From contig NZ_QYBC01000021.1 of assembly GCF_004137085.1 (NCBI RefSeq), positions 1 to 64,000 of the forward strand: a stretch of 64,000 nt of DNA. The letters run 5' to 3'. Of this stretch, positions 14,624 to 23,604 are shown piece after piece. Both the position numbers and the translations under genes were made by a program. Positions within the stretch are counted from its first letter, which is position 1, and each line of letters opens with the position of its first letter. Origin of the DNA: Lichenibacterium ramalinae. GTDB lineage: Bacteria; Pseudomonadota; Alphaproteobacteria; Rhizobiales; Beijerinckiaceae. The notes under the pieces are model-generated. The model ran no database searches and had not been told where the DNA came from. It saw nothing but the letters and a program-made list of their open reading frames with translations.

Positions 14624-15976
14624 ATGACCGACCAGGAACAGAACCGCTTCTCCGCCCGGGCGGCGCGCTACGCACGCGTCGGCGCCAACGTCGGCGGCGT
14701 GGCGGCCAGGATGGCGGGGACGCGCCTGTTCGGCGGCGACAGCGATGCCGCCAACGCGGTGGCGCTGACCAAGGCGCTCGGCGGCCTCAAGGGCCCGCTG
14801 ATGAAGGTCGCCCAGTTGCTCTCGACCATTCCGGACGCCATCCCGGCCGAATATGCCGAGGAACTCGCCAAGCTGCAGAACGAGGCGCCCCCCATGGGCG
14901 CGGCCTTCGTGCGCCGCCGCATGGCGGCCGAACTCGGGCTCGACTGGCAGAACCGCTTCGCCAGCTTCGACTTCAAGCCCGCCGCCGCGGCATCCCTCGG
15001 CCAGGTGCACCGCGCCGTCTCGCACGACGGCCTCGCCCTCGCCTGCAAGCTGCAATATCCCGACATGACCTCGGCGGTGGAGGCCGACCTCAAGCAACTC
15101 GACGTGCTGCTCGCCATCCAGCGCCGGATGAGCCCCGCCATCGACGCGCGCGAAGCCATCAAGGAGATCGGCGAGCGGCTGCGCGAGGAACTCGACTATC
15201 GCCGCGAAGCCAAGCACGCTGCCCTCTACGGCCTGATGCTCGACGGCGTCGACCAGGTGCGGGTGCCCCGGATGCAGGCGGACCTGTCCACCGACCGCCT
15301 CCTCACCATGGAATGGCTCGACGGCCGCAAGCTCCTCAGCTTCAAGGACGCGCCGCTCGACATCCGCAACCGCATCGCGGTCGCGATGTTCAAGGCCTGG
15401 TGGGTGCCGTTCAGCCATTACGGCGTCATCCACGGCGACCCGCACCTCGGCAACTACACGGTGCGGGGCGACGAGGCGCAGGTCGACGGCATCAACCTGC
15501 TCGACTACGGCTGCATCCGGGTCTTCCCGCCGAAGTTCGTCGGCGGCGTCGTCGACCTCTACGAGGGGCTGCGCCAGGGCGACGAAGCCCGCATCGTCCA
15601 CGCCTACGAGACCTGGGGCTTCAAGAATCTCAGCCGGCCGCTGATCGAGACGCTGAACATCTGGGCGGGCTTCATCTACGGGCCGATCCTCGACGACCGC
15701 GTCCGCACCGTGGCGAACGGCGTCGAGCCCGGCCAATACGGCCGCAAGGAGGCCTTCCAGGTCCACCAGGCGCTGAAGAAGCACGGTGGCATCACGGTGC
15801 CGCGCGAGTTCGTCTTCATGGACCGGGCCGCGGTGGGGCTCGGCGCCGTGTTCCTGCACCTCAAGGCGGAACTCAACTTCTACGCCCAGTTCAACGCCGC
15901 CATCGCGGGCTTCGACCAGCAGGTCCTGGCCGACAAGCAGGCGGCGGCGCTGCGGGACACCGGCCTCGCCCGCTGA
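14624..15976 (+). CDS. ABC1/UbiB-family atypical kinase, 450 aa
   Basis: ABC1/ADCK/UbiB domain spans most of the protein: GPLMKVAQLLSTIPDAIPAE (the KxGQ-like helix), AAAASLGQVHRA (Ala-rich P-loop), CKLQYPDM with the kinase Lys, GVIHGDPHLGNY (catalytic loop) and LLDYGCIRVF (DFG equivalent, here DYG). UbiB/COQ8-type proteins use ATP to support ubiquinone biosynthesis at the membrane. This is the soluble AarF-like form without C-terminal membrane helices. Single gene. Confidence 0.85.
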   Translation: MTDQEQNRFSARAARYARVGANVGGVAARMAGTRLFGGDSDAANAVALTKALGGLKGPLMKVAQLLSTIPDAIPAEYAEELAKLQNEAPPMGAAFVRRRMAAELGLDWQNRFASFDFKPAAAASLGQVHRAVSHDGLALACKLQYPDMTSAVEADLKQLDVLLAIQRRMSPAIDAREAIKEIGERLREELDYRREAKHAALYGLMLDGVDQVRVPRMQADLSTDRLLTMEWLDGRKLLSFKDAPLDIRNRIAVAMFKAWWVPFSHYGVIHGDPHLGNYTVRGDEAQVDGINLLDYGCIRVFPPKFVGGVVDLYEGLRQGDEARIVHAYETWGFKNLSRPLIETLNIWAGFIYGPILDDRVRTVANGVEPGQYGRKEAFQVHQALKKHGGITVPREFVFMDRAAVGLGAVFLHLKAELNFYAQFNAAIAGFDQQVLADKQAAALRDTGLAR

Positions 15977-16092
15977 CGATCGCGGGACCCCGGTGAGGCC
16001 CGCGGAACGCCGCCTGGATCCGCAGCCTTAAGGGAAGGTTCAGCGGCGCTCCGCAATGTGACGGAGACGGGCCGTCACAAGTCGCGGAGTCC

Positions 16093-16245
16093 ATGCCGAG
16101 CTTCTTCCGTTTCCTGATCGTCGTGGCGGTTCTGGCGGCCCTGGCCTACGGCGCCATGCTGGCGCTCGTCGCCTCCGTCCAGCCCGTGACCCGACCGATG
16201 GAGCAGGCCATCCCCGCCGCCAAGCTGAACCCGCCGAAGTCGTGA
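16093..16245 (+). CDS. Single-pass membrane mini-protein ahead of xerD, 50 aa
   Basis: One hydrophobic helix near the N-terminus ([20 protein letters not shown]), then a short polar tail with [12 protein letters not shown]. It overlaps the xerD start by 4 bases (GTGA), so ribosomes ending here can start XerD. Short membrane proteins directly upstream of xerD recur in Hyphomicrobiales. Their role is unknown, but the coupling suggests they set XerD level or are co-needed in cell division. Confidence 0.75.
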   Translation: MPSFFRFLIVVAVLAALAYGAMLALVASVQPVTRPMEQAIPAAKLNPPKS

Positions 16246-17216
16246 CGGCGCCCCCGCTCTCCCACGCCCCCGCGCCCGCGGCGTTGCGCGACCTGTTCCT
16301 CGACATGATCGCGGCCGAGCGCGGCGCCGCGAAGAACACGCTCGACGCCTACGGGCGCGACCTCGCCGACTATCTCGGCTTCCTCGCCGCCCACGCCGAC
16401 CACCCGGCGCGGGCCGAAACCGCCCGGGTGCGGGACTACCTCGCCAAGCTCGAGCGCGACGGGCTGAAGCCGGCCTCGGCGGCGCGGCGCCTGTCGGCCG
16501 TGCGGCAGTTCCACCGCTTCCTCTTCGCCGAGGGGCATCGACCCACCGACCCCACGACGGTGCTGGAGGGGCCGCGCCGGGGCCGGCCGCTGCCCAAGGT
16601 CCTGGGCCCGGAGGAGGTCGAGCGCCTGCTCGCGGCGGCGCGTGCCGGGCTCGAAGACCCCGACGGCGACCCGGTCGCGCGCTGGCGCAGCGCCCGCATG
16701 AACTGCCTGCTGGAACTCCTCTACGCCACGGGGCTGCGCGTGTCGGAGCTGGTGGCGCTGCCCCGCGCGGCGGCCCGCGCCGCCGCCGGAAAGGGCGACA
16801 CCCTGACGATCCGCGGCAAGGGCGGGTGCGAGCGGCTGGTCCCGCTCTCCGACCCCGCCCGCCGCGCCGTCGCGCTCTACCGCGCGGCCGCCAAGACGGC
16901 GGGCCGGGCGGCGGCGCTCGATGCGGGCGCCTGGCTGTTCCCGGCCGACAGCGAGCAGGGCTTCATGACCCGCCAGGCCTTCGCGCGCGACCTCAAGGCC
17001 GTGGCGGCGGCGGCGGGCATCGCGGCGGCGCGGGTCAGCCCGCACGTGCTGCGCCACGCCTTCGCCAGCCACCTCCTGCAGAACGGGGCCGACCTGCGCG
17101 TCGTCCAGGAGCTGCTCGGCCATGCCGACATCTCGACGACCCAGATCTACACCCACGTGCTCGACGAGCGCACCAAGGCCATGGTGCGGGACCTGCACCC
17201 GCTGAACGCCGCCTGA
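16242..17216 (+). CDS. xerD: Tyrosine recombinase XerD, 324 aa
   Basis: Full-length chromosome-dimer-resolving recombinase acting with XerC at dif. N-terminal SAM-like core-binding domain (residues 15-105: [20 protein letters not shown]), then the catalytic domain with Arg166 (ATGLRVSEL), Lys193 (IRGKGGCER), His268-x-x-Arg271 ([12 protein letters not shown]), His294 ([11 protein letters not shown]) and the nucleophile Tyr303. Starts with GTG inside the stop of the 50-residue gene. A slightly enlarged loop (residues 133-150) separates the two domains. The family assignment is secure. Xer versus other recombinases is inferred from context and ending. Confidence 0.93.
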   Translation: MTAPPLSHAPAPAALRDLFLDMIAAERGAAKNTLDAYGRDLADYLGFLAAHADHPARAETARVRDYLAKLERDGLKPASAARRLSAVRQFHRFLFAEGHRPTDPTTVLEGPRRGRPLPKVLGPEEVERLLAAARAGLEDPDGDPVARWRSARMNCLLELLYATGLRVSELVALPRAAARAAAGKGDTLTIRGKGGCERLVPLSDPARRAVALYRAAAKTAGRAAALDAGAWLFPADSEQGFMTRQAFARDLKAVAAAAGIAAARVSPHVLRHAFASHLLQNGADLRVVQELLGHADISTTQIYTHVLDERTKAMVRDLHPLNAA

Positions 17217-17227
17217 CGGGCCGGCGC

Positions 17228-18697
17228 TCACCGGGCGTTGCGGTAGGCCTTCCGCGACACCACCGTCCTGACCATGATCGAGATGTCGAGCAGCAGCGAC
17301 CAATTGTCGATGTAGTAGAGGTCGTGCTCGACGCGGCCCACGACCTTCTCGGGCGTGTCGGTCTCGCCGCGCCAGCCGTTCACCTGGGCCCAGCCCGTGA
17401 TGCCGGGCCGGACGTTGTGGCGCCGGGCGTAGAGCGCCACGTCGCGCTCGAAGGCCTGGTCGTGCGCCATGGCGTGGGGCCGCGGCCCGACCAGCGACAT
17501 CTCGCCCCGCAGCACGTTGATGAGCTGCGGCAGCTCGTCGATGTTGGTGCGGCGCAGGAACCGGCCGACCCGCGTGATGCGGCTGTCCCCGGCCGTGGCC
17601 TGGCGCACCGCGCGCCCGTCCTCCATGGCCCGCATCGAGCGGAACTTGTAGATGCCGAACGGCTCCTGGTTGAAGCCGTAGCGCCGCTGCACGAAGAACA
17701 CCGGCCCGCCGCCTTCGCGCCGGATGAGCAGCGCCACCACGGCGAAGACCGGCGCCAGCAGGGCCAGCGCCGCCGAAGCCACCACGAGGTCGAGCGCGCG
17801 CTTGGCCAGCACCTCGCTGGAGGACAGCGGCCGCCGCACCAGGTGGATGGACGCCACCGAGCCGTTGCGGACGACGTGGAGGTCGTCGAACTGGTCGAGG
17901 AAGCGCTCGGGGGCGAGCTGGATGGTGGCCGGCAGGCCCATGAACGTGTCGATGCAGGCCTCGAGCCGCTCGCGCTCGGCCCAGGGCACGAGGATATAGA
18001 TGTCGTCGGGCCGCAGCACCCGCGCCGAGGCCGCCGCCAGCACGAGGTCGTCGGCGCGGTTCTCGTCGCCCGGCCGCAGCACGGCCGCCCCGACGATGCG
18101 CAGCCCCGTCTGATGCAGCCTGTGGCGGTCCGAGAAGGCGCGGATCATCTCCTCGTCGCCCACGAGGAAGATGTGGCGGGACGCCAGGCGGCCCGCCGTG
18201 ACCCGGCTCTGCAGCCCCGCCACCAGCAGGCCGCGGACGGCGAGCAGGGCGCCGTATCCGGCGACGGCGAGGCCGAGCGAGGCGGAGCGCGAGAAGGCGT
18301 CGCTGGTCTTGGTGAGGAAGGCCAGCACGACGGCTCCCGTGACGGCCACGCTCCACAGGCTCAGCGTGTGCCTGACGTGCCCCTTGTGGGACAGATAGCG
18401 CGTGATGGCGTAATCGGTCCGCAGGATCCCGGGCAGGATATAGAACATCGCCACCGTGACGCCGAGCACGAGGTCGTTGAACCCGCCCGACCCGTGGCCC
18501 AGCAGCCGGCCCATGGCGGCGGCCGCCGCCAGGATCGCGACCGCATCGAGGCCCGTCGCCAGCGCCGTGAAGCCCAGGCGGGTCGTCGCCGTGCTGGCCG
18601 TGAAGCGGCTGACCCAGGCGTGACGCCCGCCCCGCGCCGATGCGCGGCGGCGCGACGGGGCGGGCGGCAGCGCGAACGGGACGGCAATGCGGTTCAA
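17228..18697 (-). CDS. Exopolysaccharide-initiating polyprenyl glycosylphosphotransferase, 489 aa
   Basis: WcaJ/GumD/ExoY-type enzyme that loads the first sugar-phosphate onto undecaprenyl phosphate at the inner membrane. The N-terminal half has four hydrophobic helices and a CoA-binding-like region (SRHIFLVGDEEMIRAF). A membrane hairpin helix follows (VVASAALALLAPVFAVVALL), then the catalytic domain with FGIYKFRSM, DELPQLINVLRGEM, SLVGPRPHA and RPGITGWAQVNGWRGET. The TTG at 18697 follows AGGGGG. No other polysaccharide genes adjoin, so it may initiate a pathway encoded elsewhere. Ends 12 bases from xerD, convergent. Confidence 0.88.
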   Translation of the reverse strand: MNRIAVPFALPPAPSRRRASARGGRHAWVSRFTASTATTRLGFTALATGLDAVAILAAAAAMGRLLGHGSGGFNDLVLGVTVAMFYILPGILRTDYAITRYLSHKGHVRHTLSLWSVAVTGAVVLAFLTKTSDAFSRSASLGLAVAGYGALLAVRGLLVAGLQSRVTAGRLASRHIFLVGDEEMIRAFSDRHRLHQTGLRIVGAAVLRPGDENRADDLVLAAASARVLRPDDIYILVPWAERERLEACIDTFMGLPATIQLAPERFLDQFDDLHVVRNGSVASIHLVRRPLSSSEVLAKRALDLVVASAALALLAPVFAVVALLIRREGGGPVFFVQRRYGFNQEPFGIYKFRSMRAMEDGRAVRQATAGDSRITRVGRFLRRTNIDELPQLINVLRGEMSLVGPRPHAMAHDQAFERDVALYARRHNVRPGITGWAQVNGWRGETDTPEKVVGRVEHDLYYIDNWSLLLDISIMVRTVVSRKAYRNAR

Positions 18698-18894
18698 GAC
18701 GGCCCCCTGACGATGGACCCGGTCCCAGTTCGGACGGGAGGTCCGTCCCGGGAGGGCTGCATCGCCGGGTTGCAATCGTCGTGCCCCAAGCTCTGGTGTG
18801 ATTCCGTCCCGAAACGGGCCGGATCGGCAGGCCGGGCTTGCCGGGCGGCGCGACGGCGTGTTGGTATGGGACAGGCAGCGGGACGGAGCCCGAC

Positions 18895-19722
18895 ATGAAG
18901 ATCGCGCTGATCCAGATGAACTCGGGCGACGACCGCGCCGCCAACTTGCAGCAGGTGGCGGATCTCGTCGGCCGTGCGGTCGCCGAGGAGCGCCCCGACT
19001 GGGTGCTGCTGCCGGAATGTTTCGACTTCCTGGGCGGCACCCGCGAGCGCAAGCTCGCCGCCGCGGAGCCGTTCCCGGACGGCGAGGCCTACCGGACCGT
19101 GCGGGACCTCGCGGCCCGCCACGGGGTCTTCATCCATGCGGGCTCCATGCTGGAGCGCCTGCCCGGCGAGGAGCGCATCGGCAACACCACGGTGGCGTTC
19201 GACCGGCAAGGGCGCGAGGTGGCGCGCTATCGCAAGATCCACCTCTTCGACATCACGGCGCCGGACGGAACCGAATACCGGGAAAGCGCCTCGTTCAAGC
19301 CGGGCGACGCCGTCGTGACCTACGATTGCGAGGGCGTCACGGTGGGATGCTCCATCTGCTACGACATGCGCTTCCCCTTCCTCTACCAGGCCCTGATGGA
19401 CCGCGGCGCGCAGCTCATCGCCGTGCCGGCCGCCTTCACGCTGCAGACCGGCAAGGACCATTGGGAGGTGCTGCTGCGGGCCCGCGCCATCGAAACCGAA
19501 TGCTACGTGGCCGCCGCGGCCCAAACCGGGAGTTTCCGCCAGGCCGGCGAAGCCCGCGCCACCTACGGCCATTCGCTGCTGGTCGACCCCTGGGGCCTCG
19601 TCACGGCCCGGGCCAGCGACGGCGTCGGCATCGCGGCGGGGCGCGTCGAGCCCGCCCGGGTCGACCGGGTGCGGGCCATGATCCCGGTGGCGCGCCACCG
19701 GGTGGACATGCCGCGGGGGTGA
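18895..19722 (+). CDS. Nitrilase-family amidase (Nit/deaminated glutathione amidase-like), 275 aa
   Basis: Carbon-nitrogen hydrolase with the catalytic triad Glu41 (LLPECFDF), Lys114 (RYRKIHLFD) and Cys155 ([11 protein letters not shown]). Length and the motifs [16 protein letters not shown] and [20 protein letters not shown] match the Nit1/Nit2 branch. That branch removes deaminated glutathione or omega-amidated 2-oxo acids as metabolite repair. Cytosolic. The next gene starts 8 bases after the stop, so the amidase and the DNA glycosylase form an operon. A near neighbour grxD/Nit pairing is often seen in alphaproteobacteria, but the genes are not adjacent here. Confidence 0.9.
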   Translation: MKIALIQMNSGDDRAANLQQVADLVGRAVAEERPDWVLLPECFDFLGGTRERKLAAAEPFPDGEAYRTVRDLAARHGVFIHAGSMLERLPGEERIGNTTVAFDRQGREVARYRKIHLFDITAPDGTEYRESASFKPGDAVVTYDCEGVTVGCSICYDMRFPFLYQALMDRGAQLIAVPAAFTLQTGKDHWEVLLRARAIETECYVAAAAQTGSFRQAGEARATYGHSLLVDPWGLVTARASDGVGIAAGRVEPARVDRVRAMIPVARHRVDMPRG

Positions 19723-19730
19723 GGGGGAGC

Positions 19731-20324
19731 TTGGCGCGCAGGCCGGTCGAGTCCCTTCCCTTCGCCCGCCCCGTCCTCGACCTCGCCCGCGACCTCATCG
19801 GCATGACGCTGCTGCTCGACGGCGTCGGCGGCATCGTGGTCGAGACCGAGGCCTACGGGCGCCACGACCCCGCGTCCCACTCGGTCAAGGGCCCGACGCC
19901 GCGCAACCGCGCCATGTTCGGCCCCGCGGGGCACGCCTACGTGTACCGGTCCTACGGCATCCACTGGTGCTTCAACGTGGTGGGCGGCGAGGAGCCGGGC
20001 TGCGCCGTGCTGGTCCGGGCGCTGGAGCCCACCCGGGGGCTGGACGTCATGCGGGCCCGGCGCAAGCTCGACGACCCGCGCCGCCTCTGCGCCGGGCCCG
20101 GGCGCCTGTGCCAGGCCCTGGGCCTCGACGCCTCGCATGACGGCCTGCCGCTCGGCGCCCCGCCCTTCGCGCTCCTGCCCCGGGCGGCCACGCCGGCCCT
20201 CGTCGCGGGCCCGCGGATCGGCATCAGCCGCAACGCCGACGTGCCCTGGCGCTTCGGCCTCGCCGGGTCGCGCTTCCTCAGCCGGCCCTTTCCGCGGCCG
20301 GACGCCGCTGAAACAAAATTTTAA
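19731..20324 (+). CDS. DNA-3-methyladenine glycosylase (AAG/MPG type), 197 aa
   Basis: Removes alkylated and deaminated purines from DNA, starting base-excision repair. Catalytic Glu40 in [20 protein letters not shown], the base-intercalating [16 protein letters not shown] stretch and [16 protein letters not shown] near the end are all diagnostic. Length is normal for bacterial members. Starts with TTG (GGGGGAG upstream), 8 bases after the amidase gene, so translation follows on from it. Ends with [11 protein letters not shown] and a short tail. Confidence 0.9.
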   Translation: MARRPVESLPFARPVLDLARDLIGMTLLLDGVGGIVVETEAYGRHDPASHSVKGPTPRNRAMFGPAGHAYVYRSYGIHWCFNVVGGEEPGCAVLVRALEPTRGLDVMRARRKLDDPRRLCAGPGRLCQALGLDASHDGLPLGAPPFALLPRAATPALVAGPRIGISRNADVPWRFGLAGSRFLSRPFPRPDAAETKF

Positions 20325-20385
20325 GCGCCGCGGGGCGGAGGCCCGGGCTTACAAGGGGACCCCGCCCCCGAGGATCCCCGCCGTC

Positions 20386-21636
20386 TTGTCCGCTTCCCCG
20401 CAGCCCATCCCGTCCCAAATCCCGCCCCTGCTGCGCCAGCCCGCCTTCCTGCGCTTCTGGCTGGCCCGGACCCTGTCGACCGCGGCCTTCCAGATCGTGG
20501 CGGTCGTGGTGGGCTGGCAGATCTTCACCCTCACGGGCTCGACGCTGCAGCTCGGCCTCATCGGCCTCATGCAGTTCATCCCCATGCTGCTGCTGACCAT
20601 CCCGGCCGGCCACGTCGCCGACCAATACGACCGGCGTTCCGTCGTGCGGGTGTGCCAGGCCGTCCAGGCCGTCGCCGCCGCCGCCCTGGCGCTCGGCAGC
20701 GTCCAGGGCTGGCTCGGGGCCCACGGCATCTTCGCCGCCGTGGCGGTGATCGGGGCAGCCCGCACCTTCGAAAGCCCCACCGTGTCGGCGCTGCTGCCGG
20801 GCGTCGTGCCGACCGAATCCCTGCCCTCCGCCTTCGCGCTCTCGGCCTCGGCGATCCAGACCGCCACGATCCTCGGCCCGGCCATCGGGGGCGCGCTCTA
20901 CATCGCCGGTCCCACGCTGGCCTACGGCGCGATCGCGCTCGTCTTCGCGCTGGCCAGCCTGCTCGTCGGCGGCATCCGGCTCGAGCGCGCCCCGCCCGCG
21001 CGGGAGCCGCCGAGCCTCGCCACGCTGCTGTCGGGCTTCACCTACATCCGCCACCATCGCATCGTGCTGGGCGCCATCTCGCTCGACCTCTTCGCCGTGC
21101 TGCTCGGCGGCGCCACGGCGCTCCTGCCCGTCTATGCCCGCGACATCCTGCACACGACCCCGGTGGGGCTCGGGGTGCTGCGCGCCGCGCCGGCCGTGGG
21201 GGCCCTCCTCACCTCCTTCGCGCTGGCCCGCCACCCGCTGAAGCACCGGGCCGGCGCCAAGATGTTCCTGGCCGTGGGCCTCTTCGGCCTCGCCACCGTG
21301 GCCTTCGGCCTGTCGACCTCCTTCCCGCTCTCGCTCGTCGCCCTGGCGGTGCTGGGCGCCGCCGACGTGCTGTCCATGGTGGTGCGCTCCTCGCTGGTGC
21401 AGCTCCAGACCCCCGACGCCATGCGGGGGCGGGTGTCGGCGGTGAACTCCATGTTCGTCGGCACGTCGAACCAGCTCGGCGAGTTCGAGTCCGGCGTCAC
21501 GGCCTCGCTGCTCGGCACCGTGCCGGCCGTGGTGCTGGGCGGGCTCGGCACCGTGGCGGTGGCGCTCCTCTGGTCCCGCCTGTTTCCCGCGCTGCGCGAT
21601 GTCGACGACCTCGCCAAGGTGCGGGCGCCGGGTTAG
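20386..21636 (+). CDS. MFS transporter, EntS/MFS_3-like, 416 aa
   Basis: Twelve-helix carrier of the MFS_3 (enterobactin-exporter-like) group. Start LSASPQPIPSQIPPL, first helix ARTLSTAAFQIVAVVVGW, loop 2-3 motif AGHVADQYDRRSVVRVCQ, and the late TPDAMRGRVSAVNSMFVGTS typical of this group. Inner membrane, probably proton-driven export. Substrate unknown. I chose the TTG at 20386. The frame is open further upstream, through the end of the glycosylase gene, but those residues are noise-like. Confidence 0.82.
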   Translation: MSASPQPIPSQIPPLLRQPAFLRFWLARTLSTAAFQIVAVVVGWQIFTLTGSTLQLGLIGLMQFIPMLLLTIPAGHVADQYDRRSVVRVCQAVQAVAAAALALGSVQGWLGAHGIFAAVAVIGAARTFESPTVSALLPGVVPTESLPSAFALSASAIQTATILGPAIGGALYIAGPTLAYGAIALVFALASLLVGGIRLERAPPAREPPSLATLLSGFTYIRHHRIVLGAISLDLFAVLLGGATALLPVYARDILHTTPVGLGVLRAAPAVGALLTSFALARHPLKHRAGAKMFLAVGLFGLATVAFGLSTSFPLSLVALAVLGAADVLSMVVRSSLVQLQTPDAMRGRVSAVNSMFVGTSNQLGEFESGVTASLLGTVPAVVLGGLGTVAVALLWSRLFPALRDVDDLAKVRAPG

Positions 21637-21688
21637 ACCTGGGCGCGATCGCGGCGAATCGCGACGGCGGGGTTCGGGAGGGATCGGG

Positions 21689-23143
21689 ATGGCGCATGCC
21701 GGGCTGAAGGCGGCCGGTGCGGTCGATGACGCCGCGACGCAGGCCGCCGCCGTCGCGTCGGTCGCGGCGCGGCTCGACAGGCTGCCGGCCACGCGCTCGC
21801 TCTGGACCATGGTGGCGCTGCTCTCCGCCGGTGCGATCTTCGAATATTACGACCTCTTCGTCACCGCCTACGTGGCGCCCGGCATGACGCGCGGCGGGCT
21901 GTTCACGCCCGAAAGCCTCGGCCCCTTCAACGCCCTGGCGGGCATCGGCGTCACGGGCTTCGGCACCTTCGTCTTCGCCACCTTCGCCGGGCTCTGGGTC
22001 GGCACCACGGCCTTCGGCGGCGTGGCGGACCGGTTCGGGCGGCGCGCCGTCTTCACCTGGTCGCTCGTCTGGTACTCGCTGAGCACGTTGGTCCTGGCGC
22101 TGCAGACCACGGGTTTCGGCGTCGACCTGTGGCGCTTCGTGACCGGCATCGGGCTCGGCATGGAGCTCGTCACGGTGGACACCTACATCGCCGAGATCGT
22201 GCCGGCATCGGTCCGCGGCCGCGCCTATGCGCTGAACCAGGTCGTCACCTTTCTGGCCGTGCCGCTGGTGGCGCTGCTCGCCTGGCGGCTGGTGCCGGAG
22301 GCGCCCCTCGGCGTCGACGGCTGGCGCTGGGTGGTGCTGGTCGGCACGCTCGGGGCGGTCTTCGTGTGGTTCATCCGGCGAGGCGTGCCGGAATCGGCCC
22401 GCTGGCTCGCCCGCCAGGGCCGGGTCGATGCCGCGGAACGGATCGTGCGTCGCCTGGAGCGGGCCGCCGAACGCGACACCGGCCGCACGCTGCCCCCGGT
22501 GGTGGCGCCCTTCGTCCCGCCCGCCCCCGAAAGCCGCGCCAGCTTCGCCGAGATCTGGCGCCCCCCCTACCGCAGCCGCACGCTGATGCTGTCGGCGTTC
22601 CAGTTCTGCCAAACCATCGGCTTCTACGGCTTCGCCGCCTGGGTGCCGTCGCTGCTCATCGCCAAGGGCATCGACGTCACCAAGAGCCTGCAATATTCCT
22701 TCACCATCGCGGTCTCCAACCCCTTCGGCCCGCTGCTCGGCCTGCTCGTCGCCGACCGCATGGAGCGCAAGTGGCAGATCTGCGCCGCCGCCATCGCGGC
22801 CGCCGTCTTCGGGCTGCTGTTCTCGCAGGCGGCGGGCTTCTACGCCGTGATCGCGCTCGGCGTCGCCGTGACGCTGTCGAACAACTGGATGTCGTTCGCG
22901 TTCCACGGCTACCAGGCGGAGCTGTTCCCGACCCGAGTGCGGGCCCGGGCGGTGGGCTTCGTCTATTCGTGGAGCCGCCTGTCGGGCGCCTTCGCCGGGC
23001 TCATCATCTCGGCGCTGCTGGCACGCGAGGGCGTCGGGGCCGTCTTCGTCTTCATCGCGGGCGCCATGGCGGTCGTGGTGCTGGCGATCGGGGTGTTCGG
23101 CCCCCGCACGCTCGACCGGCCGCTCGAAGACATTTCCCGCTGA
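21689..23143 (+). CDS. MFS transporter, metabolite:H+ symporter type, 484 aa
   Basis: ATG at 21689 with GGGAGGGAT just ahead. After a 40-residue cytoplasmic tail come 12 helices with the sugar/metabolite-porter signatures GGVADRFGRRAVF (loop 2-3), RGRAYALNQ after helix 4, and PTRVRARAVGFVYSWSRLSG in the second half. The long central loop (PESARWLARQGRVDAAERIV) is typical of this branch. Imports an organic acid or sugar with protons. Substrate unknown. The cupin gene follows after 10 bases, so the two share an operon and perhaps a pathway. Confidence 0.85.
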   Translation: MAHAGLKAAGAVDDAATQAAAVASVAARLDRLPATRSLWTMVALLSAGAIFEYYDLFVTAYVAPGMTRGGLFTPESLGPFNALAGIGVTGFGTFVFATFAGLWVGTTAFGGVADRFGRRAVFTWSLVWYSLSTLVLALQTTGFGVDLWRFVTGIGLGMELVTVDTYIAEIVPASVRGRAYALNQVVTFLAVPLVALLAWRLVPEAPLGVDGWRWVVLVGTLGAVFVWFIRRGVPESARWLARQGRVDAAERIVRRLERAAERDTGRTLPPVVAPFVPPAPESRASFAEIWRPPYRSRTLMLSAFQFCQTIGFYGFAAWVPSLLIAKGIDVTKSLQYSFTIAVSNPFGPLLGLLVADRMERKWQICAAAIAAAVFGLLFSQAAGFYAVIALGVAVTLSNNWMSFAFHGYQAELFPTRVRARAVGFVYSWSRLSGAFAGLIISALLAREGVGAVFVFIAGAMAVVVLAIGVFGPRTLDRPLEDISR

Positions 23144-23153
23144 GGAGTTCATC

Positions 23154-23453
23154 ATGGCCTTCACCTGCACGGTCCCGGCGGTCCCCACCGTGCTGGCGGA
23201 CGACGACCGGGTGAGGATCACGCGCTGGGACTTCACGCCCGGCGCCACCACGGGCTGGCACGAACACGCCATGCCCTACGCCATCGTCATGGTCACGGCC
23301 GGCACCATGCTGGTCGATGCGGGGACGGGGGAGCCGGCGCGCGTCGTGCTCGAGGCCGGCGCCGCCTATTCGCGCCCCGCCGGGGTCCGCCACGACGTGA
23401 TGAACGGCGGCGAAGCCCCGATGAGCTTCGTCGAGGTCGAGCACAAGGGCTGA
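23154..23453 (+). CDS. Cupin-domain protein, 99 aa
   Basis: One double-stranded beta-helix (cupin) domain. Metal-binding motif 1 is partly conserved in ATTGWHEHAMPYAIVMV (His-x-His), and motif 2 in RPAGVRHDVMNGG (His). With GAGGAG upstream and only 10 bases after the MFS gene, it belongs to that operon. Lone small cupins of this kind bind a metal and may isomerise or open a sugar or keto-acid, or just sense ligand. A reaction cannot be named. Confidence 0.8.
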   Translation: MAFTCTVPAVPTVLADDDRVRITRWDFTPGATTGWHEHAMPYAIVMVTAGTMLVDAGTGEPARVVLEAGAAYSRPAGVRHDVMNGGEAPMSFVEVEHKG

Positions 23454-23464
23454 GCCACGGCCCG

Positions 23465-23504
23465 CCGCGGGCGCCATCCGCCACGGCCGCGGGCGCCATC
23501 CGCC
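23465..23504. repeat. Short tandem duplication after the cupin gene
   Basis: The 18-base unit CCGCGGGCGCCATCCGCC occurs twice, at 23465-23482 and 23487-23504, 22 bases apart start to start, in the gap before the next MFS gene. It looks like a local slippage product. I see no function. Confidence 0.6.
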
Positions 23505-23604
23505 GCAGGCGTCCCCGGTGCCGCTGCGGCGGGTTCGCCATATGTAGCTCCCGTGGGGGCCCGGTCCGGCCCGCGCGGGACCGCGGGCGCGGGATGGAGG
23601 CCGG

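Noticed and set aside
16146-19052. 968-codon open frame on the minus strand
   Set aside because: Antisense to xerD and out of frame with the glycosylphosphotransferase. No family features.
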